The notes under the pieces are model-generated. The model saw only the letters and a program-made list of their open reading frames with translations. It ran no database searches and was not told the DNA's origin. From assembly GCF_008711325.1 (NCBI RefSeq), contig NZ_VXDB01000004.1, forward strand, positions 1 to 64,000: a DNA stretch of 64,000 nt. Reading direction: 5' to 3'. Origin of the DNA: Roseibium sediminis (GTDB lineage Bacteria > Pseudomonadota > Alphaproteobacteria > Rhizobiales > Stappiaceae). Positions within the stretch are counted from its first letter, which is position 1, and each line of letters starts with the position of its first letter. Positions 16,775-25,646 of the stretch are shown here, piece after piece. Both the position numbers and the translations under genes were made by a program.

Positions 16775-18820
16775 ATGTCCAATGACCCGCTTCTCCAGCC
16801 GCTCAAGATCCGGCATCTGACCCTTCGCAACCGGATCATGATCACCGCGCACGAACCTGCCTATCCGGAAGACGGCATGCCCAAGGCCCGATACCGTGCC
16901 TATCATGCCGAGCGGGCAAGGGCGGGTGTGGCGCTGACCATGACTGCCGGATCGGCAGCCGTTTCGAAAGACAGCCCGCCATCCTTCAACAACATCCTCG
17001 CCTACAAGGACGAGGTGGTGCCGTGGATCAGGGAGCTGACCGACGCCTGCCACGAAGAGGGGGCAGCGGTGATGATCCAGCTGACCCATCTGGGACGGCG
17101 AACAGGGTGGAACAAGGGCCACTGGTTGCCCTCTCTGTCTTCCACAAAACATCGCGAACCGGCGCATCGCGCCTTTCCGAAACTCGCCGAGGACTGGGAC
17201 ATCGAGCGGGTGATCTCCGATTTCGCCAATGCTGCCGAGCGCATGAAGGAAGGCGGCATGGACGGCGTTGAGGTTGAAATTTACGGCCATCTTCTCGACC
17301 AGTTCTGGTCGCCGCTGACGAATGATCTGGACGGCCCCTACGGCAAGGAGAGCTTTGAAACCAGAGCCAGATTGCCGATGGAGGTGGTCAAGGCTGTGCG
17401 CGACAGGGTCGGCAGCGATTTTATCGTTGGCATGCGCTTTGTCGCCGACGAGGTCGCGCCCGGCGGCATCACCTCTTCCGAGGGTATTGCCTTTGCAAAA
17501 CAGCTCGCAGAGAGTGGCCACATTGATTTCGCCAATGTGATCCGCGGGCGCATTCACACCGATCCGTCGCTGACCGATGTGATCCCGGTGCAGGGCATGC
17601 GCAACGCGCCTCATCTCGACTTTGCCGGGGAGGTGCGCAAGGCAACCGGTCTTCCGACCTTCCACGCGGCGAAGATCCCTGATGTGGCAACCGCCCGTCA
17701 CGCCATCTCCGCCGGGCTTCTCGATATGGTCGGCATGACGCGCGCCCATATGGCCGACCCGCATATCGTGAAGAAGATCATCGAGGGACGGGAGGATGAC
17801 ATTCGTCCCTGTGTCGGGGCGACTTACTGTCTAGATCGCATCTATCAGGGCGGTGAAGCGCTCTGCATGCACAATGCGGCCACGGGCCGTGAGCTGACCA
17901 TGCCGCATGTGGCGAGCCCGGCAGAGGCACACAAAAGGATCGTCGTGGTCGGAGCCGGCCCGGGAGGACTGGAGGCCGCCCGCGTGGCGGCGGAACGCGG
18001 ACATCAGGTCACCGTCTTCGAGGCCCAGCCTGATCCCGGCGGTCAGGTACGATTGACAGCGCAGGCAACCCGTCGCCGCGAGATGATCTCGATCATCGAC
18101 TGGCGCATGGCGCAATGCGAGGCGAGGGGTGTCGAGTTTCGGTTCAACACATGGGCGGAAGCCGACGATGTCACGGCACTCAACCCGGATGCGGTCATCA
18201 TCGCAACCGGCGGCCTGCCGAATATCGAGTTGTTCGAGACCGGCGTTGACGCAGAGCATGTGGTGACAGCGTGGGACGTGATTGCAGGAGATGTAAAACT
18301 CTCTGGCAGCGTTCTCATCTATGACGAGAGCGGCGATCATCCGGCCCTGATGGCGGCCGAGATTGCGCTTGATGCCGGAGCAAGGGTCGAGATCATGACC
18401 CCGGACCGCACCTTTGCGCCTGAAATCATGGGTATGAACCTCGTACCCTATATGCGCTCGCTTCAGGGACGGGATGCAACCTTCACCGTGACACGGCGGC
18501 TGATGGGCGTCACCAGAGATGGAAACCGGCTGAAGGCTGTCATCGGCACGGATTACAGCGACCTTCGAGAAGAAGCGATTTACGACCATGTGGTCGTGAA
18601 TTACGGCACGATGCCGAACGCTGATCTCTATTTCGAGCTGAAGCCGTTCTCTTCCAATCTGGGCGCGGTCGACTATGACGCACTGATCGACGGACAGCCG
18701 CAGACGCTCGTGCGAAACCCGCAAGGTCGGTTCCAGTTGTTCCGGATCGGTGATGCGGTCTCGGCCCGCAACACCCACGCGGCCATTTATGACGCGCTGC
18801 GCTTCGTGAAGGACATCTGA
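16775..18820 (+). CDS. FMN/FAD-dependent amine demethylase, N-methylproline demethylase / DgcA-like
   Basis: 681 residues in the trimethylamine dehydrogenase/2,4-dienoyl-CoA reductase layout: FMN-binding TIM barrel first, then a [4Fe-4S] linker, then an FAD/NAD-binding part starting VVVGAGPGGLEAARVAAERG. The length and layout fit N-methylproline demethylase (StcD) and dimethylglycine demethylase (DgcA). The linker has Cys346, Cys352 and Cys364 (pattern C-x5-C-x11-C); the extra Cys of the classic motif is replaced by Ala. ATG 16775 with GAGGA upstream was chosen over 16751. Encoded just behind an MttB-family enzyme, it probably removes a methyl group from the tertiary amine left by that enzyme. 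Confidence 0.82.
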   Translation: MSNDPLLQPLKIRHLTLRNRIMITAHEPAYPEDGMPKARYRAYHAERARAGVALTMTAGSAAVSKDSPPSFNNILAYKDEVVPWIRELTDACHEEGAAVMIQLTHLGRRTGWNKGHWLPSLSSTKHREPAHRAFPKLAEDWDIERVISDFANAAERMKEGGMDGVEVEIYGHLLDQFWSPLTNDLDGPYGKESFETRARLPMEVVKAVRDRVGSDFIVGMRFVADEVAPGGITSSEGIAFAKQLAESGHIDFANVIRGRIHTDPSLTDVIPVQGMRNAPHLDFAGEVRKATGLPTFHAAKIPDVATARHAISAGLLDMVGMTRAHMADPHIVKKIIEGREDDIRPCVGATYCLDRIYQGGEALCMHNAATGRELTMPHVASPAEAHKRIVVVGAGPGGLEAARVAAERGHQVTVFEAQPDPGGQVRLTAQATRRREMISIIDWRMAQCEARGVEFRFNTWAEADDVTALNPDAVIIATGGLPNIELFETGVDAEHVVTAWDVIAGDVKLSGSVLIYDESGDHPALMAAEIALDAGARVEIMTPDRTFAPEIMGMNLVPYMRSLQGRDATFTVTRRLMGVTRDGNRLKAVIGTDYSDLREEAIYDHVVVNYGTMPNADLYFELKPFSSNLGAVDYDALIDGQPQTLVRNPQGRFQLFRIGDAVSARNTHAAIYDALRFVKDI

Positions 18821-18876
18821 GCGTCGCAATCGAGGCACATACGGTTATTGGAAATCAAACCGAGATTGCCCCAAAC

Positions 18877-18953
18877 CGTCATCCTCGGCCCTGTGCCGAG
18901 GATCTGCCCAAGTCGCCAAATGGCAGATGGTCGGGACAAGCCCGACCATGACG
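18877..18953. repeat. 77-bp palindromic repeat element, copy 1
   Basis: Outer CGTCAT/ATGACG arms enclose two hairpins: CCTCGG...CCGAGG on the left and a CGGGACAAGCCCG-type hairpin on the right. A second 77-bp copy lies at 37853-37929. Here it fills the gap between two convergent genes. This is the layout of the dispersed intergenic palindromic elements common in alphaproteobacterial genomes. Confidence 0.75.
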
Positions 18954-18991
18954 AATGGAGTGAAAAAGGAATTGGACCTGACGCTTGAAAA

Positions 18992-19768
18992 TCAGTTGAA
19001 GAATTTCATCTTCACCGAGTTCACGGAAACAGGGCCTGCGGGGGTGTTGAGGCTCGCCTTGTAGAGGATCAGGTAGGAGGTGCCGGGAACCTGTGCCAGT
19101 TCCACTTCCATGGACTTGTTGGCTTCCAGCTGCTTGATGGTCTTGCGATTGGGGCGATGACCGGCAATTGGCTTGTAGCGGGCAGAACAGACCAGAACCG
19201 GTCCGGAATAATTCTTCGAACTACCGCGTTGCTGATACTTCGACTTGTAGCTCAGCACGACATCATAGCGCTCGCGGCCATCATAGATCTTTACCGTGCG
19301 ATTGCAGCTGTCAGGATGAATGCCCTTGGCAGCAGGGAACACCATCGCACTCAAGGGGTCGACGATCCCGCGGCGATGGGCGTCTTCAACCTTGATGCGT
19401 TGATCCATCTTGTCCTGAGCCGGAAATACCGACTGGGAGGCCACATTGCCCTTGTTCATGGCTAGCGCGACCGTGTTCGGTTTTCCGTCATCAACGGCCT
19501 TCATGTTGAACGAGGCCGGTTTGACTGTATCGCCATCGATCACACCGCCGGCAGAGACATCGGCCTTGGCATCCGATACCAGTTTGCCAAAGGCTGCCAT
19601 CGCACCATCACCGCCGATGGAGTAGCCATTGTTGTTGAAATTGACGTTGAGCTTTCCTTCGCCAACCTTCACGCCGAGAAAATTGACGTGGTATTTGACA
19701 TGCAGGCCCTCAGCATGGGCCGGGGCGGACAAGAAAAGCGCAAGTGCAGCCAGGGACAAAAATCTCAT
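18992..19768 (-). CDS. DUF3108 domain-containing exported protein
   Basis: 258 residues starting at ATG 19768 with a clear Sec signal peptide (MRFLSLAALALFLSAPAHA, cleavage after AHA). The mature part (HVKYHVNFLGVKVGEGKLN ...) is a beta-rich DUF3108 domain, found in periplasmic proteins of unknown function in alphaproteobacteria. The longer open frame upstream overlaps the divergent exporter gene and was not used. It converges on the 77-bp palindromic element. Nothing in the sequence points to a specific ligand. Confidence 0.8.
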   Translation of the reverse strand: MRFLSLAALALFLSAPAHAEGLHVKYHVNFLGVKVGEGKLNVNFNNNGYSIGGDGAMAAFGKLVSDAKADVSAGGVIDGDTVKPASFNMKAVDDGKPNTVALAMNKGNVASQSVFPAQDKMDQRIKVEDAHRRGIVDPLSAMVFPAAKGIHPDSCNRTVKIYDGRERYDVVLSYKSKYQQRGSSKNYSGPVLVCSARYKPIAGHRPNRKTIKQLEANKSMEVELAQVPGTSYLILYKASLNTPAGPVSVNSVKMKFFN

Positions 19769-19946
19769 GGGTTTATCGACCTCACTGTGAAACCTGACCA
19801 GCATATTGCATTTTGAATGTGGCCGCAGGCTGAAAGCGTCGTTCAGCTGGCATTCATCTGATCCGCTCGGCCAAAATTGGGTGGCTTGCAGCGCAGGACG
19901 CGATGTGGCAGGCATTCAGGGTCTCCAAAAACTGAAGATCACACTC

Positions 19947-20573
19947 ATGATTCCCATTGATGTTTCGTCGCTTTTCTTTCTTGCCTCGCTGGCTCTTGGC
20001 GCAACCCCCGGTCCGGACAACATCTTCGTCCTGACCCAGTCTGCTCTTTACGGCAGGGTTTCGGGCATTGTGGTGACGCTGGGTCTGTGCACCGGGATAT
20101 TCGTCCATACGGCCGCGGTTGCGCTGGGCGTTGCGGCCATCTTCCAGACGTCGGCAGTCGCTTTCACCGCGTTAAAATTCGCCGGCGCCGGGTACTTGTT
20201 CTATCTGGCCATCAAGGCCTGGCGCGCCGGGACATCGGACCTTGATGCAGGCAAAACGCCAAAACTGTCGCATTGGGCTCTCTATCGCCGTGGCATCATC
20301 ATGAATGTCACCAATCCGAAGGTCGCGATCTTCTTTCTGGCTTTCCTGCCGCAGTTCGCAGATCCGGCTCGTGGCCCGGTTGCCCTGCAGATTGTGCAGC
20401 TGGGTCTTGTCTTCATTTGCACGACACTGCTGGTCTTCGGAGCAGTTGCCATCGGCGCAGGAACGCTTGGCGGCATCTTGCAGCGGACCCCTTGGGCGCA
20501 AGGGTTGATGAACAAGGTTGCCGGGGTCATCTTCGCAGGTCTTGCCATGCGCCTGATCATGACGGAGCGCTGA
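19947..20573 (+). CDS. LysE/RhtB family exporter
   Basis: 208 residues with about six membrane helices and the family N-terminal signature LGATPGPDNIFVLTQSALYGR plus MNVTNPKVAIFFLAFLPQF. RhtB/LysE proteins pump amino acids or derivatives out of the cytoplasm. ATG 19947 is the family start; the upstream open frame has no matching sequence. It lies upstream of, and convergent with, methionine gamma-lyase, so export of an amino acid linked to sulfur metabolism is possible but not shown. Confidence 0.85.
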   Translation: MIPIDVSSLFFLASLALGATPGPDNIFVLTQSALYGRVSGIVVTLGLCTGIFVHTAAVALGVAAIFQTSAVAFTALKFAGAGYLFYLAIKAWRAGTSDLDAGKTPKLSHWALYRRGIIMNVTNPKVAIFFLAFLPQFADPARGPVALQIVQLGLVFICTTLLVFGAVAIGAGTLGGILQRTPWAQGLMNKVAGVIFAGLAMRLIMTER

Positions 20574-20579
20574 TGCAAA

Positions 20580-20616
20580 AAAGGCCTGCCAATTGAGCGG
20601 GCCCTTTCTGTTTTCT
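20580..20616. terminator. Bidirectional terminator candidate between LysE exporter and megL
   Basis: AAAGGCCTGC at 20580-20589 pairs with GCGGGCCCTTT at 20597-20607 with one bulge. A T-rich tail (CTGTTTTCTTA) follows on the plus strand and an A-run precedes it, giving T-rich tails in both directions between two convergent genes. Confidence 0.6.
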
Positions 20617-20624
20617 TACGTCGC

Positions 20625-21830
20625 TTATTCAGCCGCTTCCAGTCGTGCTGTAGGAAGTGCCTGCTCAAGATCGGCCAGAATGTCGTCGATATCTTCCAGC
20701 CCGACGGACAGGCGGATCAGGCCGTCGCTGATTCCGTGTTCGGCGCGCTCTTCAGGCGAATAAGTTGAGTGAGTCATGGATGCCGGATGCTGGATCAGGC
20801 TTTCTGCATCGCCAAGAGAAACCGCGCGCTGGATCATCTGCAGCCGGTTCATGAGGGCAATGCCTGCCTCCAGACCACCATTGAGCTCAAACGCGATCAT
20901 CGCACCGGGCTTTTCCATCTGCCGTGAAGCCAGATCATGCTGGGGGAAGGATTTCAGGCCCGGATAGTAGACAGGTCCGACGGCAGGGTGCGTGTCCAGC
21001 CAGCTGGCAACCGTGGCGGCTGTCTGGCAATGGCGCTCCATGCGAAGGGCGAGCGTCTTGAGGCCGCGCAGCACCAGCATTGCATTGAATGGTGACATCA
21101 CCGCGCCGGTCATGTCCTTCATGCCGACGAGGCGGATTTCGGCGATCTGTTCCTTCTTTCCAACCACAAGGCCGGCAATCACATCGCCATGGCCGCCAAG
21201 ATACTTGGTGGCGGAATGCACGACGATATCGGCACCCAACTCGATTGGGCGGGTGAGGTAGGGCGTGGCATAGGTGTTATCGACAACCACCATCGCGCCG
21301 GCTTTGTGGGCAATTGCGTTGACGGTCTCAATGTTCACCAGCCGCATATTCGGATTGGCCGGAGTTTCGAAATAGACCACGCGAGTTTTGGCTGAAATGG
21401 CAGCTTCGACATTCGCCGGGTCCGACATGTCGACATGGGTGATCGTTACACCCCATTTGGCAAGACCATGCTGCATGAAGGCAAAGGTGCAGCCGTAGAG
21501 CGTCTTGTCGACGATCAGTTCGTCGCCGGGTGATAGCACCGTCCAGAGAACGGACGTGATCGCCCCCATGCCCGAGGACAGGGCAAGACCGGCTTCCGCA
21601 CCTTCCAGAACAGCAATCCGCTGCTCCAGCAGGTCGCAGGTCGGGTTGGAAATGCGGCTGTAGATGTGTCCCTCGCGAAGACCTGCAAACATCTCGCCAC
21701 CAGCCTCGGCAGTCTCAAAGGCAAAGGTGGAGGTCAAATGCAGGGGCGGGGTCAGCGCTCCGCCATTTTCCAGCGGGTCATAGGCATGGTGGATGGCACG
21801 GGTGGCAAAGCCATTGGTCGGTTTGTGCAT
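20625..21830 (-). CDS. megL: Methionine gamma-lyase
   Basis: 401 residues of the Cys/Met metabolism PLP family. The PLP lysine is Lys209 in HSATKYLGGHGD, and the YGC segment (Tyr112, Cys114) is the mark that separates methionine gamma-lyase from cystathionine lyases. It splits methionine to methanethiol, ammonia and 2-oxobutyrate in the cytoplasm. A divergent Lrp-type regulator lies 112 bp away, so the gene is probably induced by amino acid supply. The methanethiol formed can enter sulfur oxidation pathways. Confidence 0.9.
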   Translation of the reverse strand: MHKPTNGFATRAIHHAYDPLENGGALTPPLHLTSTFAFETAEAGGEMFAGLREGHIYSRISNPTCDLLEQRIAVLEGAEAGLALSSGMGAITSVLWTVLSPGDELIVDKTLYGCTFAFMQHGLAKWGVTITHVDMSDPANVEAAISAKTRVVYFETPANPNMRLVNIETVNAIAHKAGAMVVVDNTYATPYLTRPIELGADIVVHSATKYLGGHGDVIAGLVVGKKEQIAEIRLVGMKDMTGAVMSPFNAMLVLRGLKTLALRMERHCQTAATVASWLDTHPAVGPVYYPGLKSFPQHDLASRQMEKPGAMIAFELNGGLEAGIALMNRLQMIQRAVSLGDAESLIQHPASMTHSTYSPEERAEHGISDGLIRLSVGLEDIDDILADLEQALPTARLEAAE

Positions 21831-21915
21831 CGAATTTCCTCCAGTCGGTGAAGGAAATTATAGGTAACTCCGAAGGGCAGGTGCTTGCTATTTTCGCCTT
21901 TATGCTCTTAAAAAT

Positions 21916-21930
21916 TGGCAGAAACTGCCA
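21916..21930. promoter_or_regulatory. Palindrome in megL/lrp divergent promoter, candidate Lrp site
   Basis: TGGCAG-AAA-CTGCCA is a perfect 6-bp inverted repeat with a 3-bp spacer, 12 bp before the regulator start codon. Lrp-type regulators often bind such sites in the gap to their divergent target. Confidence 0.5.
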
Positions 21931-21942
21931 GTCAGGTGAAAA

Positions 21943-22401
21943 ATGGACAGCAAGGATCGCCAGATCATCCGCGCGCTGCAGCGCAATGGACGCATCACCA
22001 ATCAGGAACTGGCCGATGAGGTGAGTCTTTCCCCATCCCCATGCCTGCGGCGTGTGCGCAATCTGGAAAAGGCGGGTATCATTCGGGGATATTCGGCGGA
22101 AGTGGACGAAAAGGCCTACGGCCTGCCAGTCACGGTCTTTGTCCGGATAAAGCTGGAGCGGCACAACGAGGAAGATGTGCAGCGGTTCGAGAGCCACATC
22201 CAGCGGATCGACGAGGTTCTGGAATGCCACGTCATGACCGGCGCCATCGACTATCAGCTTCGTGTGCTCGTGCCGGATCTGGAGGGGTATGAGGACTTCG
22301 TCCGCGCCCGTATCCACACGATCGGCGGCATTGCCTCGATAGACACCAGTTTTGCCTATGGTGTGGTGAAGAAGACGAACGTTTTGCCGAAGTTGTCTTA
22401 G
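21943..22401 (+). CDS. Lrp/AsnC family regulator, divergent from megL
   Basis: 152 residues: N-terminal winged helix (ITNQELADEVSLSPSPCLRRVRNLEKAGII) and C-terminal RAM ligand-binding domain (VLECHVMTGAIDYQLRVLV). The start (MDSKDRQIIRALQRNGRIT) is the family norm. The head-to-head arrangement with methionine gamma-lyase makes that gene the likely target, with methionine or a related amino acid as effector. Confidence 0.9.
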   Translation: MDSKDRQIIRALQRNGRITNQELADEVSLSPSPCLRRVRNLEKAGIIRGYSAEVDEKAYGLPVTVFVRIKLERHNEEDVQRFESHIQRIDEVLECHVMTGAIDYQLRVLVPDLEGYEDFVRARIHTIGGIASIDTSFAYGVVKKTNVLPKLS

Positions 22402-22407
22402 GGGGTA

Positions 22408-22760
22408 TTACACTTTCGATCCGTTAGCCAATTCATCTGGTTCAAAACGCTCTGTGCGAGGATTTAGTGTATCGAAATCTCCACATGAGGAGAATGTCGC
22501 CGACTGTTGCGCATCTTCAAGCTGATTCTCATTTCCAATGTAAACAAACCGCAGTCCCGGCTGCCCTTCACCATTATCTCCGCAACAATTGATACGGTAG
22601 CAGGATACCTACCAAGTCTATTCAACAAGGTTTTTGGAGCGTAACAATGATTGTCGCTTGGAACTGCGAAAATCTTGCCCTAGGAGTTCTGCTGAACGAG
22701 GTGAGTTTCCTCGTCGTAAGGAATTGAAAGCGCGTATTTGAGCCTCAGGGGTAAAAAATA
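22408..22760 (-). pseudogene. Degenerate coding stretch (one stop, one frameshift), unknown family
   Basis: The minus strand holds two protein-like stretches in different frames. The downstream one (22608 to 22410) reads ...GLRFVYIGNENQLEDAQ...FDTLNPRTERFEPDELANG before a TAA. The upstream one includes FLPLRLKYALSIPYDEETHL, then a stop, then GKIFAVPSDNHCYAPKTLLN. They would join into one protein if an in-frame TAG and a shift near 22610-22630 were corrected. I see no start codon and do not recognise the family. The intact membrane-protein gene on the other strand begins 10 bp away. Without this reading, 22402-22769 would be a 370-bp empty gap. Confidence 0.4.
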
Positions 22761-22769
22761 GGAGGTGTT

Positions 22770-23165
22770 ATGAGTTGGATTGCGTCCAAAGAAGAAATTC
22801 AGAAGGAAGCTGAAGAATATTCTAAGCTTGGTTTTTTAGATAAATCGAAAAACGTTCTTGTTCTGATCGTGTTAGTAAAGACAGTTTTGGCGCTTATGTT
22901 TTTTCCTGTTTCGGAGGAATTAATATATAATTTGGGTGCTTATTGGCTCTTGGCAGCTCTTGTTTTTATGAACCTCAGATTTGCAATTGCAGCTCTCTTT
23001 GCCTTGTTTATGGTCGATGCGGTTTTGACCGTAATAAGCGGGCGGGTGCCCATATTGCTGCTGATCTTCAGTATATTCGTTGCGATCTTTTCTCGGCAGT
23101 CATTTTTAGTAGCTTCCGAGCTAAAAAGGAAAAGCAAAGCAGCATCAGTGACTGAAAAGGCTTAA
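22770..23165 (+). CDS. Small membrane protein, unknown
   Basis: 131 residues, preceded by AGGAGGTG. It has about three hydrophobic segments (VLVLIVLVKTVLALMFF; an Ala/Leu-rich stretch around residues 60-90; ILLLIFSIFVAIF) with charged ends. The gene is markedly AT-rich compared with its neighbours, a sign of recent gain. No family recognised. Confidence 0.65.
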   Translation: MSWIASKEEIQKEAEEYSKLGFLDKSKNVLVLIVLVKTVLALMFFPVSEELIYNLGAYWLLAALVFMNLRFAIAALFALFMVDAVLTVISGRVPILLLIFSIFVAIFSRQSFLVASELKRKSKAASVTEKA

Positions 23166-23239
23166 GGGCAAGGGTATTACATTTGCTTTTGAAACGCACA
23201 ACATACGGGCCCGCCGGGGAGACGGACCCGATGCTGGTG

Positions 23240-23677
23240 TTAAAGGTTCAGGACCAGATGCGGTTGACCGTTTGAGGTCTTTTCCTTTGTCCTGCCATCT
23301 GGACCAATGGTGGCGTTGATCCGTTTTCGGAAGGACGAAAAGCTGTCGAACGTCACCACATCGACGGGTGTATCGAGTTCAATTCCAACTCTTTTCCAGC
23401 CACCCTTGTTCAGGGTTTCCAGCGACACGACCGTTCCCCTGATGGACTTGCCGAGATAAATCCCGCTGACCTTGTCGCCAAGGGAGACCAGCGCGCGCGG
23501 CTGGTTGCCAATCGCGGCATGAAACGTGTTCCAGTCGCGATAGCCATGTTGGCTGGCAACAAGCTCCAGCGATTTGCTGTGGCTGATATCGGTGCCGTCC
23601 GACTGCAATTGCGTCCGAAGCCGCTTTGCCTGTGCCTTGGCATCATTCAGGGTCAGAAGGTGTATGGTCTGGGTCAT
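23240..23677 (-). CDS. Glyoxalase-related protein (Glyoxalase_8 type)
   Basis: 145 residues from ATG 23677; the upstream extension is not family-like. The N-terminal 60 residues (LNDAKAQAKRLRTQL ... SHSKSLELVASQHGYRDWNTFHAAI) match the small N-terminal domain annotated as glyoxalase superfamily in alphaproteobacteria. The C-terminal half is a beta-rich domain with GDKVSGIYLGK and GVELDTPVDVV-like segments (here GIELDTPVDVV). No metal-binding glyoxalase motif is visible, so enzyme activity is doubtful. Confidence 0.6.
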   Translation of the reverse strand: MTQTIHLLTLNDAKAQAKRLRTQLQSDGTDISHSKSLELVASQHGYRDWNTFHAAIGNQPRALVSLGDKVSGIYLGKSIRGTVVSLETLNKGGWKRVGIELDTPVDVVTFDSFSSFRKRINATIGPDGRTKEKTSNGQPHLVLNL

Positions 23678-23894
23678 AGCTCTGCTCCACTGTCGCGTCA
23701 TTGGTGCGAGAGAGGATGGGATCCGCGTTGCCATCCGCGCAAAAGACGCGGTGTGTTCAACAGAGTGTTTCTGCGTCAGGGCTTCACCATTGCTCAAGGC
23801 ATGCGGAAGGCGGGTGCCTGCGACCGTCGTCAGATGTGGGATGGCGGGGAGAAATTGTCAAGGCGATTTGCAGCGAGCCGTCTGCAAACGAAAA

Positions 23895-23918
23895 ACGGCG
23901 GGCCAAAAGACCCGCCGT
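23895..23918 (-). terminator. Rho-independent terminator of metG
   Basis: ACGGCGGG (23895-23902) and CCCGCCGT (23911-23918) form a perfect stem with an 8-base loop; on the minus strand it is followed by TTTTT. It lies 28 bp past the metG stop. Confidence 0.8.
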
Positions 23919-23945
23919 AAAACATTCTGACACGCGACCCTTCGA

Positions 23946-25478
23946 TCAGGCCTCGGGAGCATTGACCCGCGGGAAGAGGGAGTCGATTTCACCCAGCGGA
24001 TTGCCACCTGGCAGCTTGTCGAGTTCCGCTTTCCAGGGAGAAGCTGGCGCAGGTGCGTTCAACATCGCAAGTGCCTTCTCCGCTGATCCGGGGATCACCT
24101 GACGCAGGGCTTCAAACAGCACGCGCTGGCAATCAAGCGTAACATACAGAACCGTGGCGCAGCGCTCACGGGTGTCTTCGTTTTTGAACAGCGACCATGG
24201 GGCTTGCTGGTCGATATACTCGTTCATAGCATCTGCCGCCGCGACGATGGCCTGAATGCGGGCCGGAATGTCCGGCATGTCGATCCATTCGCCAAACCCG
24301 GCAGCTGCCTCCAGAACCAGTTTCCGCAAGGCTTCGTCTTCGCCAGTCAGCGCGCCCGCAACCGGAACCTTGCCGTCAAAGTTCTTGTTGGAGAACTTCG
24401 CGACGCGGGACAGAAGGTTGCCGATCTTGTTGCCCAGCTCACTGTTGTAGGTCTGGCGGATCAGCTCGACAGAGATCTGGCTATCGCTCTCGGCACGCAT
24501 GTGACGGGCGAGGTACCAGCGCAGAGCGTCGACGCCCATCAGGTCCATCACCTCGTTCGGATCGACCACATTGCCGATGGACTTCGACATCTTGATGCCG
24601 CCTTCACCGGTCCAGTGGCTGTGGACCGAGAGTTTCTTGGGCAGGGGAAGACCGGCGGCCATCAGCATGATCGGCCAATAGACCCCGTGCGGCTTCAGGA
24701 TGTCCTTGCCGATCAGATGCTCGCACTCGGCCCACCAGGCAGAATAGTCGCCTTCCGGCCAGTTGATGGTGGTGAGGTAGTTGGCAAGCGCATCGAACCA
24801 GACATAGGTGACAAAGTCGGGATCGAACGGCAGTTCAACACCAAGCGTGACGCGGGACTTTGGCCGGGAGATGCAAAGATCTTCCAGCGGCTCGGCCAGC
24901 ATCTTTTTCAGCTCGTTGCGGAAAGCGTTCGGCTGGACGAAATCCGGGTGATCCTCAATGTGTTGCAGCAGCTTCTCGCGGAAGGGCTCCATCTTGAGGA
25001 AGTAGTTGATCTCCTTGGATTCCTCGATCTTCATCGTCGGATGAAGGCCGCAGTCGCCGTCTTCGGTCAGGTCGCTGTCGCGCTTGAACTCCTCGCAGCC
25101 CTTGCAGTATTTGCCGGTGTATTCCTTCTTGACGATCAGGTCCTTGTCGAAAATCGTCTGTTCCATGCTGGCAACCGCCGCCTTGTGGGCGTCGCGGCTG
25201 GTGCGCACGAAATAGTCGTAGTCGACATCGAAGAGGTCGAAGACTTCCCGGAATTCCTTGCAGCGCATGTCGAGATAGGCAATTGCCTCCATGCCCAGAG
25301 CAGCTGCCGCTTCCTGGTTCTTCTGCCCGTGCTCGTCCACGCCGGTGGACAGCATCATGTCATACCCCAGCGCCCTGCGATTGCGCTTCATGATATCGGC
25401 AACAATCGACGTGTAGGCATGGCCGATATGCGGCGAGCCATTGACGTAATAGATCGGGGTCGTGATGTAGCTTTTCAT
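23946..25478 (-). CDS. metG: Methionyl-tRNA synthetase, divergent type
   Basis: 510 residues. Class I signatures are PHIGHAY (residues 16-22) and IKMSKSIGN around residue 295. The inserted zinc segment has Cys125, Cys128, Cys143 and His146, so it looks like a C-x2-C...C-x2-H site rather than the usual four cysteines. The enzyme charges initiator and elongator tRNA-Met. No C-terminal tRNA-binding extension is present, as in many alphaproteobacterial enzymes. It is transcribed alone with its own terminator. Whether it is the only MetRS of the cell cannot be told from this window. Confidence 0.9.
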   Translation of the reverse strand: MKSYITTPIYYVNGSPHIGHAYTSIVADIMKRNRRALGYDMMLSTGVDEHGQKNQEAAAALGMEAIAYLDMRCKEFREVFDLFDVDYDYFVRTSRDAHKAAVASMEQTIFDKDLIVKKEYTGKYCKGCEEFKRDSDLTEDGDCGLHPTMKIEESKEINYFLKMEPFREKLLQHIEDHPDFVQPNAFRNELKKMLAEPLEDLCISRPKSRVTLGVELPFDPDFVTYVWFDALANYLTTINWPEGDYSAWWAECEHLIGKDILKPHGVYWPIMLMAAGLPLPKKLSVHSHWTGEGGIKMSKSIGNVVDPNEVMDLMGVDALRWYLARHMRAESDSQISVELIRQTYNSELGNKIGNLLSRVAKFSNKNFDGKVPVAGALTGEDEALRKLVLEAAAGFGEWIDMPDIPARIQAIVAAADAMNEYIDQQAPWSLFKNEDTRERCATVLYVTLDCQRVLFEALRQVIPGSAEKALAMLNAPAPASPWKAELDKLPGGNPLGEIDSLFPRVNAPEA

Positions 25479-25646
25479 CGGACGCTTTCGGGTTTGGGAC
25501 GGCGGTCAAAAGGCCAATTGCCACAAATGGGTATCGGCTTTCATGCAATCAACCGGTCCTGGAATTCTCTGTCAGGCTATATTTCACAGTCCACCGGGGA
25601 TGAAAAGCCCCGGCGGCAAACCGCATCGTCTGACAGCGGACCGAGT

